Positions 1-7,581 of a DNA stretch of 64,000 nucleotides are shown here, piece by piece (position 1 is the stretch's first letter; each line of letters starts with the position of its first letter). The notes beneath the pieces are model-generated. The model had not been told where the DNA came from. It saw only the letters and a program-made list of their open reading frames with translations, and ran no database searches. The position numbers were made by a program, and so were the translations under genes. The stretch is from UBA6059 sp965227155. Its GTDB lineage: Bacteria; Bacteroidota; Bacteroidia; Cytophagales; Cyclobacteriaceae. The stretch covers positions 4,030,001-4,094,000 of the forward strand of contig OZ245731.1 of the NCBI GenBank assembly GCA_965227155.1. The letters are read 5' to 3'.

Positions 1-754
1 TGTGGTTGCAATGTAATCCTGCCGCTGAAAGCTTAGTATATAGTCTTTTTGATTCCGCTAGTACCATAGCTTCTGGTTTGGTGACAATCACAAACTCTGC
101 ATTTTGATCAGCCTTAAGCAATCGCTGCATATGGTTTACTGCCTTTTTTAGATGGACCAGCATATCGTCAGCAGGGTCATTTTCATATTTTTTTGAGATT
201 GTCTTCTTCAGATACCGGTATTTCCATCTCATTTTAGCCATTACCTTGATCCATTCATCAAGCACTGAAGGCATGGTCAAAAGGCGCAGAGCATGGCCCG
301 TGGGCGCCGTATCAATCACGTATTTATCATATTTGCCTTCTTCAATTAGGTCCATGATACCCTTAAAACTCATCACCTCATCAATGCCCGGTATGGATAC
401 GGACATTACACCACTGATATCTTCATCATCGAGGTAAGTTGAGGTTTCAAATAAGACCTGAAGCTCTTCTTTATATTGATCCTTAAAACTCTGAAATGTG
501 CTATCAGCATCTATTTCCCAGATGCTAAGGGAATCCCCTATAGTGGTGATTTGACTTGAAGCTTTTACACCAAAGCTATCTGAAAGGGAGTGTGCCGGAT
601 CTGTAGATATAACGATGGTATTAAAGGATTGCGCAAGCCAGGTGCCTACTGCTGCCGAAAGAGTGGTTTTGCCAACACCACCTTTACCACCAAGCATGAT
701 CAGCTTCTTATCTACCTGATGTAAAGATGCCAATTCATGCTCCAGTTTTGTCAT
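1..754 (-). CDS. ArsA/Get3-type ATPase, cut by left window edge
   Basis: Only the N-terminal 250 or so residues are in the window; the 3' end lies beyond position 1. The protein starts MTKLEHELAS and has a deviant Walker A motif, GGKGGVGKTT, near residues 22–31, then STDPAHSLSDSFG and DTAPTGHALRLL, which are the P-loop, switch I-like and switch II-like motifs of the ArsA/Get3 family of arsenite-pump and tail-anchored-protein-targeting ATPases. Its ATG overlaps the stop of the preceding gvpJ-type gene by one base (TAATG), so it is almost certainly translated as the last visible member of the gas vesicle operon. No arsenite gene is nearby. I infer a role in handling or targeting hydrophobic gas vesicle proteins, but the sequence does not prove it. 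A general ArsA ATPase that happens to be cotranscribed is the alternative. Confidence 0.88.
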   Translation of the reverse strand, partial: MTKLEHELASLHQVDKKLIMLGGKGGVGKTTLSAAVGTWLAQSFNTIVISTDPAHSLSDSFGVKASSQITTIGDSLSIWEIDADSTFQSFKDQYKEELQVLFETSTYLDDEDISGVMSVSIPGIDEVMSFKGIMDLIEEGKYDKYVIDTAPTGHALRLLTMPSVLDEWIKVMAKMRWKYRYLKKTISKKYENDPADDMLVHLKKAVNHMQRLLKADQNAEFVIVTKPEAMVLAESKRLYTKLSAAGLHCNH

Positions 755-1062
755 TAATTTTTAAGCAGTTTTTGTTCTAGTAATTCTATGCGTTGTTGCA
801 GCTGTTGGTTTTGCTCTTGCAAAGTTCTGTTTTGAGGATCTGAAGATAAGTAGGGGTCATTTTGCCACCAGTTTATCCCGAGTTCTTTGGCCTTATCTAC
901 TGAACATATTACAAGCCTGATTTTTATTGATAAGAGCTCAATTTCCGCAATGTTTACATTAATGTCCCCAGCCACTACAATCCCTTTGTCGAGTACCCTT
1001 TCCAGGATATCGGCTAAGTTGGTGGCTTCTGTTGCATGTGTTATTCTATCTCTGCCTCCCAT
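754..1062 (-). CDS. gvpJ: gas vesicle protein of the GvpA/GvpJ/GvpM family
   Basis: A 102-residue protein. Residues about 15–67 carry the GvpA fold core (LADILERVLDKGIVVAGDINVNIAEIEL followed by a second hydrophobic strand, then KELGINWW), which also occurs in the major shell protein encoded at 3251–3457. Unlike that protein it has a glutamine- and leucine-rich C-terminal tail (LQEQNQQLQQRIELLEQKL) that looks like a short coiled coil. In known gas vesicle clusters such longer GvpA paralogues are minor proteins (GvpJ, GvpM or GvpS) thought to act in nucleation or the vesicle tip. Whether J, M or S is the right letter cannot be settled by eye. It shares one base with the gvpO stop upstream and one base with the ArsA-like start downstream, so it is translationally coupled on both sides. 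Confidence 0.85.
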   Translation of the reverse strand: MGGRDRITHATEATNLADILERVLDKGIVVAGDINVNIAEIELLSIKIRLVICSVDKAKELGINWWQNDPYLSSDPQNRTLQEQNQQLQQRIELLEQKLLKN

Positions 1063-1322
1063 TATTCCTCTTGATTTACATCACCGTCATATTGTTCAAA
1101 ACCAATGATTTCCATTTTATCATCCAGCTCGAACCTGTAAAAGTTTCGGTCTTTGGCATTGGTATTGAGCCCGATAGATTTGATAAAAGCACTGTCTTCA
1201 TATACTTCTGCTAATGCTATCCAGGTCTTGCCTGCACCTTTGATTTTGATGATCTTGAAATTATCGGACAGAGATTTTTTGATATAATCCGACACCACTT
1301 TTCTTACCTGATCGATTTTCAT
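1062..1322 (-). CDS. gvpO: GvpO-like gas vesicle protein
   Basis: An 86-residue protein with the pattern of the GvpO family: an N-terminal helix (KIDQVRKVVSDYIKKSL), a strand containing GAGKTWIALAEVYED, and a C-terminal strand pair in which an aromatic-rich segment (RNFYRFELDD) is followed by an I-G-F-E-Q-Y end. GvpO is a small conserved accessory protein of gas vesicle clusters whose exact molecular role is unresolved. The gene sits 10 bases after the coiled-coil gene and overlaps the next gene by one base, within a run of genes with almost no intergenic DNA. The family call rests on pattern and context rather than on a catalytic motif. Confidence 0.72.
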   Translation of the reverse strand: MKIDQVRKVVSDYIKKSLSDNFKIIKIKGAGKTWIALAEVYEDSAFIKSIGLNTNAKDRNFYRFELDDKMEIIGFEQYDGDVNQEE

Positions 1323-1332
1323 AATTGTGTGG

Positions 1333-1620
1333 TTAATAATTTAAGGTTCTGGCCTTTTGAAGATGCTCTCTCTCTTTCTGATTAGCCTTATTGTTTTTAT
1401 TAAGTGCTGATTGCAGCTTTGACATTTCCTCATCAATGGCATTAAGCCTTTGTTCTACAATTTCAATTCTGCTATTGAGCCTTCTAGCTTCATTCATGTA
1501 CCGCTCCCTTTCTTTTTCAAACATGGAAAGCTCGAGATAAAGATTTCTCTGCTTGAACGGAACAACTCTTTGTCGAGTATTGGACATGCCTTTTACTAGT
1601 TGACTTGCTTTTCTTGTCAT
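1333..1620 (-). CDS. small basic coiled-coil protein in gas vesicle operon
   Basis: A 95-residue protein I do not recognise as a lettered Gvp. Residues 1–30 are basic and contain SNTRQRVVPFKQRNLYLELSM; residues 30–90 form a continuous predicted coiled coil (FEKERERYMNEARRLNSRIE, then EQRLNAIDEEMSKLQSALN). It lies between gvpN and gvpO with gaps of 2 and 10 bases, so it is firmly part of the operon. It could be a scaffold or shell-associated protein. Comparison with the GvpG and GvpV families would be the first test, because both are short and helical, but I see no decisive motif for either. Confidence 0.7.
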   Translation of the reverse strand: MTRKASQLVKGMSNTRQRVVPFKQRNLYLELSMFEKERERYMNEARRLNSRIEIVEQRLNAIDEEMSKLQSALNKNNKANQKEREHLQKARTLNY

Positions 1621-1622
1621 AT

Positions 1623-2564
1623 TTAGGAGGCTTTGAATGATTTATAGTTTTCGATTAGGTCAGAAATGATGTTTTGTATGTAATCTTTGATCAGAATCTG
1701 ATTGGTTCTTTTGGCCAGACGACTGGTTTCTGAGGAAAGTATGTCCTGGCAAATGGTGATAAACATCGGTATATCATCGTGCGGTGCATTACCCATTACT
1801 TTGAGCGTTTTGGCGATCATGATACCGGCTCTAATGGTAGGCGAAAATTCACACTCGCCGGAATCACGTAGCATCCTTACAATATTGGTGATGAGTTCGC
1901 AGGTTTCCCTGGGTAATTGAGATTTTGCTACCAGAATGGCTACTTCTGTAGTGTAATCAGGGTAGTCAAGATCTATGGTAACCATGCGGTCGCGTAGTGC
2001 ATCCTGGCTTTTGTAGACACCCGCATATTCTTCAGGGTTGGAGGTGAATATTGCCTTAAAGTTAGGATGCACATTCACATAAGTGCTGCCGTTATCGGTA
2101 GGAGTGGAGGTAGTCAATATTTTATCCTGAAGTACGGAGAGCAGTACATTATTGGCTTCCGCTCGAGATCGGGTAAATTCATCATAGATCAAAGTGAAGC
2201 CATATTTGCAGGCGATGGTCAATTGGTTATCTACCCATTGCTTGGTCATGCGCTCTTCTTCTTTCAATACCGAGGCTATGAAATTGTCACGGACCTTTTT
2301 CATATGGTAGCCTGAATCTGACCCTACCATTTGAGAGGTTTTTAGCTCCTCATCGCCGTGCATCAGGGTAACAGGTTGGGCTAGTTTGCTGGCCAAATGC
2401 TTGGCCAGAGTAGACTTGCCCGTACCTGCAGGGCCTCTGAAATGTACCGGAAATCCTGCACTTATATAGTTTAGCGCTCTCTGCGTTATACCCTTGATGT
2501 AGTCTGTTTCGACAAATTCTTCGTTGGGCTCTACCAAAAGGGACATTTTTTCTTTCGCCTGCAT
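1623..2564 (-). CDS. gvpN: GvpN, AAA+ (MoxR-type) ATPase
   Basis: A 313-residue AAA+ ATPase. The Walker A motif GPAGTGKST is at residues 44–52, Walker B is IYDEFTRSR with D128–E129, and a sensor region TSNPEEYAGV follows. The length and this motif set match GvpN, the ATPase that in known systems is needed for gas vesicles to grow beyond small immature bicones. It lies directly after the gvpC-like gene with an 11-base gap and before the coiled-coil gene with a 2-base gap. A second methionine at residue 7 is a possible start, but the first gives the tighter operon spacing. Confidence 0.95.
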   Translation of the reverse strand: MQAKEKMSLLVEPNEEFVETDYIKGITQRALNYISAGFPVHFRGPAGTGKSTLAKHLASKLAQPVTLMHGDEELKTSQMVGSDSGYHMKKVRDNFIASVLKEEERMTKQWVDNQLTIACKYGFTLIYDEFTRSRAEANNVLLSVLQDKILTTSTPTDNGSTYVNVHPNFKAIFTSNPEEYAGVYKSQDALRDRMVTIDLDYPDYTTEVAILVAKSQLPRETCELITNIVRMLRDSGECEFSPTIRAGIMIAKTLKVMGNAPHDDIPMFITICQDILSSETSRLAKRTNQILIKDYIQNIISDLIENYKSFKAS

Positions 2565-2575
2565 AGGTATGATGC

Positions 2576-3187
2576 TTAGGATTTTTTCTTCAATTGGTTC
2601 AAAAACTTAACTCTTACATCTTTCTCCATTTTCCAATCTTTTTTGGAATTTTTGAGTTCTTCACTGATGCGATCCAGTGCATCGTTCACATTTTTATTGA
2701 GGTCTTTAAAAAGCCCTTCGAGATAAGTTTTGCGATTGGTTTTTTCCTCGGCCTCATGCGTTTTTAAATCGTCATTGACTTTTTCGAGCAGGTCCCAAAG
2801 TTGATCTGAGGCTTCATCTAATTCAGTGCGAATACCTTGCAGAAATGATTGGGTGTCCTTGCGGAGGCTTTTCACATATTCTATCCTGGTATTTCTATCC
2901 TTAGAAAGCTGCTCTTTGTAGTTTTTGATGAAATCATTAACTGATCCAACTGAATAATCAGCTTCCAGCTTTACTGTTTTGGCTTCTTTTGGAGTATCCT
3001 CTTGCTTAGGTGCTTGCTCTGCTGCATTTTCCTCCAGCGGTACAGCCTTACGTCTTTTTCTTCCCCCAGATCTTCGGGGTTTTATTTTGATATCCTCTGT
3101 TTTGTTTTCCTTATCCAAATCACCAAGTTTGGAACCTATGTCAGAAGGGATATTTTTTTGATTACTACTGGATTTCTCGTTACTCAT
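2576..3187 (-). CDS. gvpC: GvpC-like gas vesicle protein with helical repeats
   Basis: I place the start at 3187 (MSNEKSSSNQ), giving 203 residues, because the upstream 16 codons overlap the hairpin that follows gvpA and because this ATG has the AGCTATG context seen at other starts here. The N-terminal third is charged and low in complexity, including KPRRSGGRKRRKAV. The rest is helical and contains three imperfect repeats that each begin with an Arg-x-x-Tyr/Phe-Val/Leu-x-x-Leu pattern (RIEYVKSL, RKTYLEGL, RVKFLNQL), spaced 51 and 40 residues apart. GvpC, the outer clamp protein that stiffens the gas vesicle shell, is built from helical repeats of about 33 residues and is encoded just after gvpA. 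Position and architecture fit, but the repeat length differs, so the assignment is probable only. Confidence 0.65.
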   Translation of the reverse strand: MSNEKSSSNQKNIPSDIGSKLGDLDKENKTEDIKIKPRRSGGRKRRKAVPLEENAAEQAPKQEDTPKEAKTVKLEADYSVGSVNDFIKNYKEQLSKDRNTRIEYVKSLRKDTQSFLQGIRTELDEASDQLWDLLEKVNDDLKTHEAEEKTNRKTYLEGLFKDLNKNVNDALDRISEELKNSKKDWKMEKDVRVKFLNQLKKKS

Positions 3188-3204
3188 AGCTGTATAGTTT
3201 AGAG

Positions 3205-3240
3205 ATAAAAATACCAGTGCAACTAATAGCTGCACTGGTA
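3205..3240 (-). terminator. intercistronic hairpin and U-tract between gvpA and gvpC-like gene
   Basis: On the minus strand, 10 bases after the gvpA stop, TACCAGTGCA pairs perfectly with TGCACTGGTA around a 9-base loop and is followed by five T residues. This is a textbook Rho-independent terminator inside the operon. It would let most transcripts end after gvpA while some read through to the assembly genes, in keeping with the large excess of GvpA needed in the shell. Confidence 0.8.
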
Positions 3241-3250
3241 AATAGGTGGT

Positions 3251-3457
3251 TTAAGCAGCTCTTGCTGTAAGACCTACCGCTTCAGCATATTTTAGATATG
3301 TCTCTACTGATGCGATTACAATTCTTGCTTCCACAGCAAGAATTTCAATGCCTACAAGAGATACTCTTGCAAAAGCATCAACAACTAATCCTTTGTCCAA
3401 CACTCGGTCTACTACTTCTACCAAGCTTGATGAACCTACGGTTTTTTCTACTGCCAT
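3251..3457 (-). CDS. gvpA: GvpA, major gas vesicle shell protein
   Basis: A 68-residue protein with the near-invariant GvpA sequence: SLVEVVDRVLDKGLVVDAFA, then VSLVGIEILAVEARIVIASV and a C-terminal helix ETYLKYAEAVGL. This small hydrophobic protein forms the ribbed gas-permeable wall of gas vesicles. The length is typical for GvpA. It is preceded by a 145-base gap after gvpK, the longest gap inside the cluster, so it probably has its own promoter, and it is followed by a strong hairpin terminator. Confidence 0.97.
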   Translation of the reverse strand: MAVEKTVGSSSLVEVVDRVLDKGLVVDAFARVSLVGIEILAVEARIVIASVETYLKYAEAVGLTARAA

Positions 3458-3602
3458 AGTCTAGTTTATTTGGTTTTAAAAATTTATTTGATCCAAAGGA
3501 ATCTAACCGGCAGCTATAATAGGATAAGTGAAAAGTATAAATACAGCTAAGGGAAACCCTTACTATTTATATTGTGTATAATTATATTAATAAGGAGTGT
3601 AA

Positions 3603-3908
3603 TTATTCCAAGTTTTGTATGTTTTTTATGGCTAGTTGTATGTCTTCATCGGATAGCCCAAACTGTTCTTTTAACGCTTTGATTTTTTCCTCCAGAGCCA
3701 AAAACGTTTCCCCTATATCATCAATTTGTTTTTCGTTGAGCTTACCGGCTTCAATGCGACGAATGGCTTGTTTTTCCATAAGCTCTTTTACCAGCTGAAT
3801 AATCGATAGTACAAGTTGTATAAGGCCTTTGCCGGCATTTTCGGGATCCAGCATCACCTTTTCAATAGTTTCGCCACTCAACTTTATTTCATTTTTATCT
3901 TTTTCCAT
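3603..3908 (-). CDS. gvpK: GvpK, gas vesicle accessory protein
   Basis: A 101-residue protein that matches the GvpK pattern: a short N-terminal segment, the helix KGLIQLVLSIIQLVKELMEKQAI, the conserved RRIEAGKL turn, and then KQIDDIGETFLALEEKIKAL. GvpK is an essential minor protein in known gas vesicle systems. It is the first gene of the minus-strand cluster and starts 56 bases from the divergent response-regulator gene at 3965, so the two share a promoter region. A small hairpin (TAAGGG/CCCTTA, 3548–3562) lies between gvpK and gvpA. Confidence 0.88.
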   Translation of the reverse strand: MEKDKNEIKLSGETIEKVMLDPENAGKGLIQLVLSIIQLVKELMEKQAIRRIEAGKLNEKQIDDIGETFLALEEKIKALKEQFGLSDEDIQLAIKNIQNLE

Positions 3909-3964
3909 ATAAACTTACCTTTCGATACAACAAATGAGGTAACGGAGTTCGTTATCAACATGTC

Positions 3965-4348
3965 ATGGCTAAAGATATAAATCAATTATCCGTTTTATTG
4001 GTGGAAGATGATATCATTTCTCAGATGGCTCTGAGAATGATGCTTGAAAATTTGGGTGTTGCCAAAACTTATCAGGCAAATTCATATGCATCGGCTGTTA
4101 ATGTATTGGATATAGAATCTATTGACCTTGTGTTGGTTGACATATACATTAAAGGAGATGAAGATGGCATTGAGCTAGCCAAGACCATCAACGAAAAATA
4201 CAAATTGCCTTTTATTTATATCTCAGCATCTTCAGAAACGCATACTTACAATAAAGCAGTTGATACCAAACCTGTAGCTTTTCTTCATAAACCCTATGAT
4301 TATGATACAATAGAGAGAACTATTAGAGAAGCTTTTGAAAATGATTGA
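3965..4348 (+). CDS. single-domain response regulator (CheY-like receiver)
   Basis: A 127-residue receiver domain with no output domain. The acidic pair is D15–D16, the phosphoacceptor is D59 in LVLVDIYI, a serine/alanine pair follows in ISASS, and the conserved lysine is K109 in FLHKPYD. The GDEDGIELA segment after the phosphorylation site is typical of receivers paired with HisKA_2-type kinases in Bacteroidota. Its stop overlaps the start of the histidine kinase at 4341 by 8 bases, so the two form a translationally coupled pair. It is divergent from gvpK across 56 bases, which makes control of flotation a reasonable guess but no more. Confidence 0.93.
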   Translation: MAKDINQLSVLLVEDDIISQMALRMMLENLGVAKTYQANSYASAVNVLDIESIDLVLVDIYIKGDEDGIELAKTINEKYKLPFIYISASSETHTYNKAVDTKPVAFLHKPYDYDTIERTIREAFEND

Positions 4349-5342
4349 CTTAGAGAAATACAATAGTGCAGAAATACTAAAACTTATATTTGATACTACA
4401 GAAATTGGCATTTGCCTTACTGATAAAGATCGAAACTTTGTAAAAGTCAACCGGGCCTACTGCCATACTTATGGTTACGAAGAGCACGAACTGTTAGGGC
4501 AGGAATTTACAATAGTGGTTCCCGATGAGGATAAAGCTGTCCTAAGTAAACTTCATGATGATTTTATAGATAATGAGATTATCTCCATCCCTGGAGAATG
4601 GCGTGTACTTACCAAAAGCGGTGAGTTAAAGAATGTGTGGGTAACTGCTGCCCGGCTTGTAGCGGCGGATGGCGATGTATTGAAAATCACAACGGTAACA
4701 GACATGTCAGATAAAGTGAATTATCTGAAACGGTTGGAGAAAATGTTGTCACGTAATGAAGAGCTCATCTCGGAAATACACCATCGTGTAAAAAACAACC
4801 TAAATATCATTACCAGTTTGCTCTATCTGTACAAATTTCACACTCGAAAATCTACCGATGAGGTGCTAGATTCTTTGTATATCAAAATTCAGGGGCTGGC
4901 TAAAATTCATGAAAAACTATACCATAACGGTGGTAATGAGTCAATCAACCTAAAGGAATATTTATCTGAACTCATTACCTTGATTCAGGAATCTTACTTC
5001 GTCAAAAAAGTGCGTATCAGGCTATCCATGAAAAACAATGTGGTAGTAGGGATAGACGGTGCTATTAACGTGGGTTTAGTCATTAATGAGTTGATTACCA
5101 ATGCTATAAAACATGCCTTTGCTGATGATGTGCCCAACCCCAAAATTGAAGTAAATGTGCTGGAATTAGATGGGAAAGTAAAGGTAAGTGTAGCAGATAA
5201 TGGTGTTGGTATAGACGCAAATAAGCTGAAAGCACCTGGTGGATCGCTGGGCCTGGAACTAGTTAAAAATCTATCTTCTAGCAATACAATTCAGGTAGAT
5301 AATAATGATGGCGCTATTTTCACTTTGATGATTGATGTATAA
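4341..5342 (+). CDS. PAS domain sensor histidine kinase (HisKA_2 type)
   Basis: I choose the ATG at 4341 over a TTG two codons earlier; this gives 333 residues. A PAS domain spans about residues 8–125 (IGICLTDKDRNFVKVN, and the PAS-typical GYEEHELLGQ). The phosphoacceptor box EIHHRVKNNL, with H147, and the following helix SLLYLYKFHT are of the HisKA_2 class, and the HATPase domain at about 225–330 has NELITNAIKHAF and VADNGVGID. No membrane segment is visible, so it should be cytosolic and sense an internal signal or cofactor through PAS. It overlaps the upstream receiver gene and ends one base before the convergent NarL-type regulator. Confidence 0.93.
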   Translation: MIDLEKYNSAEILKLIFDTTEIGICLTDKDRNFVKVNRAYCHTYGYEEHELLGQEFTIVVPDEDKAVLSKLHDDFIDNEIISIPGEWRVLTKSGELKNVWVTAARLVAADGDVLKITTVTDMSDKVNYLKRLEKMLSRNEELISEIHHRVKNNLNIITSLLYLYKFHTRKSTDEVLDSLYIKIQGLAKIHEKLYHNGGNESINLKEYLSELITLIQESYFVKKVRIRLSMKNNVVVGIDGAINVGLVINELITNAIKHAFADDVPNPKIEVNVLELDGKVKVSVADNGVGIDANKLKAPGGSLGLELVKNLSSSNTIQVDNNDGAIFTLMIDV

Positions 5343-6017
5343 TTATTCCTCATACATATGTTTGGGAATATCAGTAACGTTTTTGGCGATAGCATACTTA
5401 ATCAAATCTGCTGTAGACTTTAGCTTCAATTTCTTCAGGATATTGTTTCTATGGGTTTCTACGGTTTTTGGACTGATAAATAAGGCCTCCCCAATTTCTT
5501 TGTTGGCAACCCCTTCAGAGATCATCTTCAATACCTGAACTTCTCTTTCAGAAAGGCTTTTTAGCTCGGGTACTTCTGAGGATTCCCCTTTCATGTAATA
5601 TTGGAAAATGTAATCCTTGATTTTTTGATCGTAGTATTTCTCTCCTTTATGAATGGCGAAAATACCATTCTTGAGAATATCAAAATCTGCATTTTTAGGA
5701 ATGTAGCCATCTACATTACTTTGAAAAGCAGATTTCACATACTCATTGGTGACTTCCATGGACAGCATCATAATCCTGATGTCAGCACCATACTTCTCCT
5801 TAAGAGCGGTAGTGGCTGCCAGCCCGTTCATTTCTGGCATTACTATATCCATGATCACCACATCAGGGCCAAGCTCATCTACAGCTTTTAAGGCCTCTTT
5901 GCCATTGCTGACTGTACCAATGACATCAAATTGAGGAACAGTGACCAGCAATGATTTCATGGCTTCACAAATCATTTCATGATCATCTGCAATAAGGATC
6001 TTAATCTTTCCTTCCAT
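5343..6017 (-). CDS. NarL/FixJ-family response regulator
   Basis: With the ATG at 6017 (AGCTATG context) the protein has 224 residues. The receiver domain has the DDH acidic cluster at residues 11–13 and phosphoacceptor D57 in VVIMDIVMPEMNG. The C-terminal LuxR-type helix-turn-helix contains LSEREVQVLKMISEG and then NKEIGEALFISPKTVETHRN. It is a DNA-binding transcription factor. Its start overlaps the end of the histidine kinase gene at 6001–7380 by 17 bases, so the two form a cognate pair. Its targets are not visible. Confidence 0.95.
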   Translation of the reverse strand: MEGKIKILIADDHEMICEAMKSLLVTVPQFDVIGTVSNGKEALKAVDELGPDVVIMDIVMPEMNGLAATTALKEKYGADIRIMMLSMEVTNEYVKSAFQSNVDGYIPKNADFDILKNGIFAIHKGEKYYDQKIKDYIFQYYMKGESSEVPELKSLSEREVQVLKMISEGVANKEIGEALFISPKTVETHRNNILKKLKLKSTADLIKYAIAKNVTDIPKHMYEE

Positions 6018-7380
6018 AGCTAACATCCGGCGGGAAAAGTATTTTATATACTGTTCCCTGTTTTGGGGCGGTTTCTATTTTTAAAAATCCATTTAATATA
6101 GTAACTCTTTCCCGAACATTATGGATGCCAATGCCATTTTTATCAGATTGATTTAAATCAAAGCCTTTTCCATTGTCTTCTATCATAAGGTACACCTGAT
6201 CATTGATAGCACGCAGTGTAATTTTCAGATTGGTGGCCCTCGAGTGTTTCACAGCGTTAGACAATACTTCCTGAATTATTCTGTAAAGCATTTTTTTCTG
6301 GTAATCATTTAAAATCTCATCATTGAGCTGATAGAGAAGGCTTTTATCAGCTTTGAGATTTCCGGCGGCTTCTTCCAGCACCTGATTGATGGCTACTTTT
6401 AAGCCAAGCTCTTTCACTATTTGTGAACTCAAATTATGCGTGATATTACGGATCTCCTCTATGATATTATCCAATGACTTGTTGATGTCTTTAAATTGAT
6501 CAGGGTTATTGCTTAGAGCAAGCAAAGCCAGCTTATACTTTACAGCAATTAGTTTTTGCCCTACACCATCATGAAGGTCCCTTGAAATTCTTTTACGTTC
6601 AGAATCCTGTCCACTGATTAATGCTTGTGTTACATTTTCCTGCCTCGATATATCCTGAAGTAATCCATTCAACTTGTTGTGTTTTGCATCACCTGTAGGG
6701 TAGCCGAATAGTTTCACGCGCGTATGGTTTTTATCTGATAGGTAGAAGGAGACCTCAAAGGGTTCGTGTGTGCTGATCGAATCGTGTAAAACCTGCACTA
6801 TGAAATTCTGAAAGCTTTTATCAATCATGCTGATAAAATCATCCTTTAGAATTTTACCGCTACGCTTAGTCTTAGGAAGCCGGGCTATTTCATAAAAATT
6901 ATCTGAGCAGGTCAAATATTCCTCATCCATATGCCATTCAAAAGCACCCATTTTAGTGATTGTTTCAATATTGTTGAGGAAGGAGCCTCTGTCCAGAAAA
7001 TCTTTATTATTTGTGTTCATAGCAATAAAATATCCTAAGTAAAGTGGACTATCTGAATCACAGAGTTTACAACGCTCCCCATACAAATGCAAGGTTGTAG
7101 GGACTTCATCTGCGAAAGCTAACCTAATATTTGTATTTAAGTATGTATCACCTCTGCCTATTACCTCCTCAAATTGATCATTGTTTACTATCCATTCATT
7201 TATTTTCACAAATGGTAGCTCCGAAAGTTCTGTATTCAATTTATCATCCGATCCATAAAGGTTGAATTTCAAAGGGGCTAGCCTTAGTTCATTCTTTTGA
7301 TCCAGATATTGCCAAAAGCCGGTTTTCTCAATTTGTATTGTTTGAAGCAGGTGGTTAATCGATTCAGGTTCTGTAATCAT
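6001..7380 (-). CDS. NarL-type sensor histidine kinase (HisKA_3) with PAS-like sensor region
   Basis: A 459-residue kinase without a membrane segment. Residues 1–250 hold sensor modules that look PAS-like (TKMGAFEWHMDEEYLTCSDN), plus a CKLC pair at about 104–107 that could bind metal or be redox-active. The HisKA_3 box SERKRISRDLHDGVGQKL places the phosphoacceptor at H270. The HATPase domain has IIQEVLSNAVKHSR, IEDNGKGFDL and GIGIHNVRERV. This class phosphorylates NarL-type regulators, and the gene just downstream is one. A 200-base gap separates it from the divergent receiver gene at 7582. Confidence 0.93.
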   Translation of the reverse strand: MITEPESINHLLQTIQIEKTGFWQYLDQKNELRLAPLKFNLYGSDDKLNTELSELPFVKINEWIVNNDQFEEVIGRGDTYLNTNIRLAFADEVPTTLHLYGERCKLCDSDSPLYLGYFIAMNTNNKDFLDRGSFLNNIETITKMGAFEWHMDEEYLTCSDNFYEIARLPKTKRSGKILKDDFISMIDKSFQNFIVQVLHDSISTHEPFEVSFYLSDKNHTRVKLFGYPTGDAKHNKLNGLLQDISRQENVTQALISGQDSERKRISRDLHDGVGQKLIAVKYKLALLALSNNPDQFKDINKSLDNIIEEIRNITHNLSSQIVKELGLKVAINQVLEEAAGNLKADKSLLYQLNDEILNDYQKKMLYRIIQEVLSNAVKHSRATNLKITLRAINDQVYLMIEDNGKGFDLNQSDKNGIGIHNVRERVTILNGFLKIETAPKQGTVYKILFPPDVSYGRKD

Positions 7381-7581
7381 AGCTGGTAAATTTTAATGCA
7401 GCTAAGATCATTCCTTGGTGGTTTTAATCTTCTAAGGTTTGGCACCATAATGAATAGGGGAATCGCTCATTTGATTTCCTAATTCTCCTGAATCAGGGAT
7501 ACCATTAGCGATTAGAAGCAAAACCCTCATTGGTTTATCGACCTAATTTAGGCTTCTTTGTATCGTAATAAATCTTTAAAT

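Noticed and set aside
3188..3235. 16-residue hydrophobic N-terminal extension of the GvpC-like protein
   Set aside because: The extension reads through the terminator hairpin after gvpA; MSNEKSS at 3187 has a better start context.
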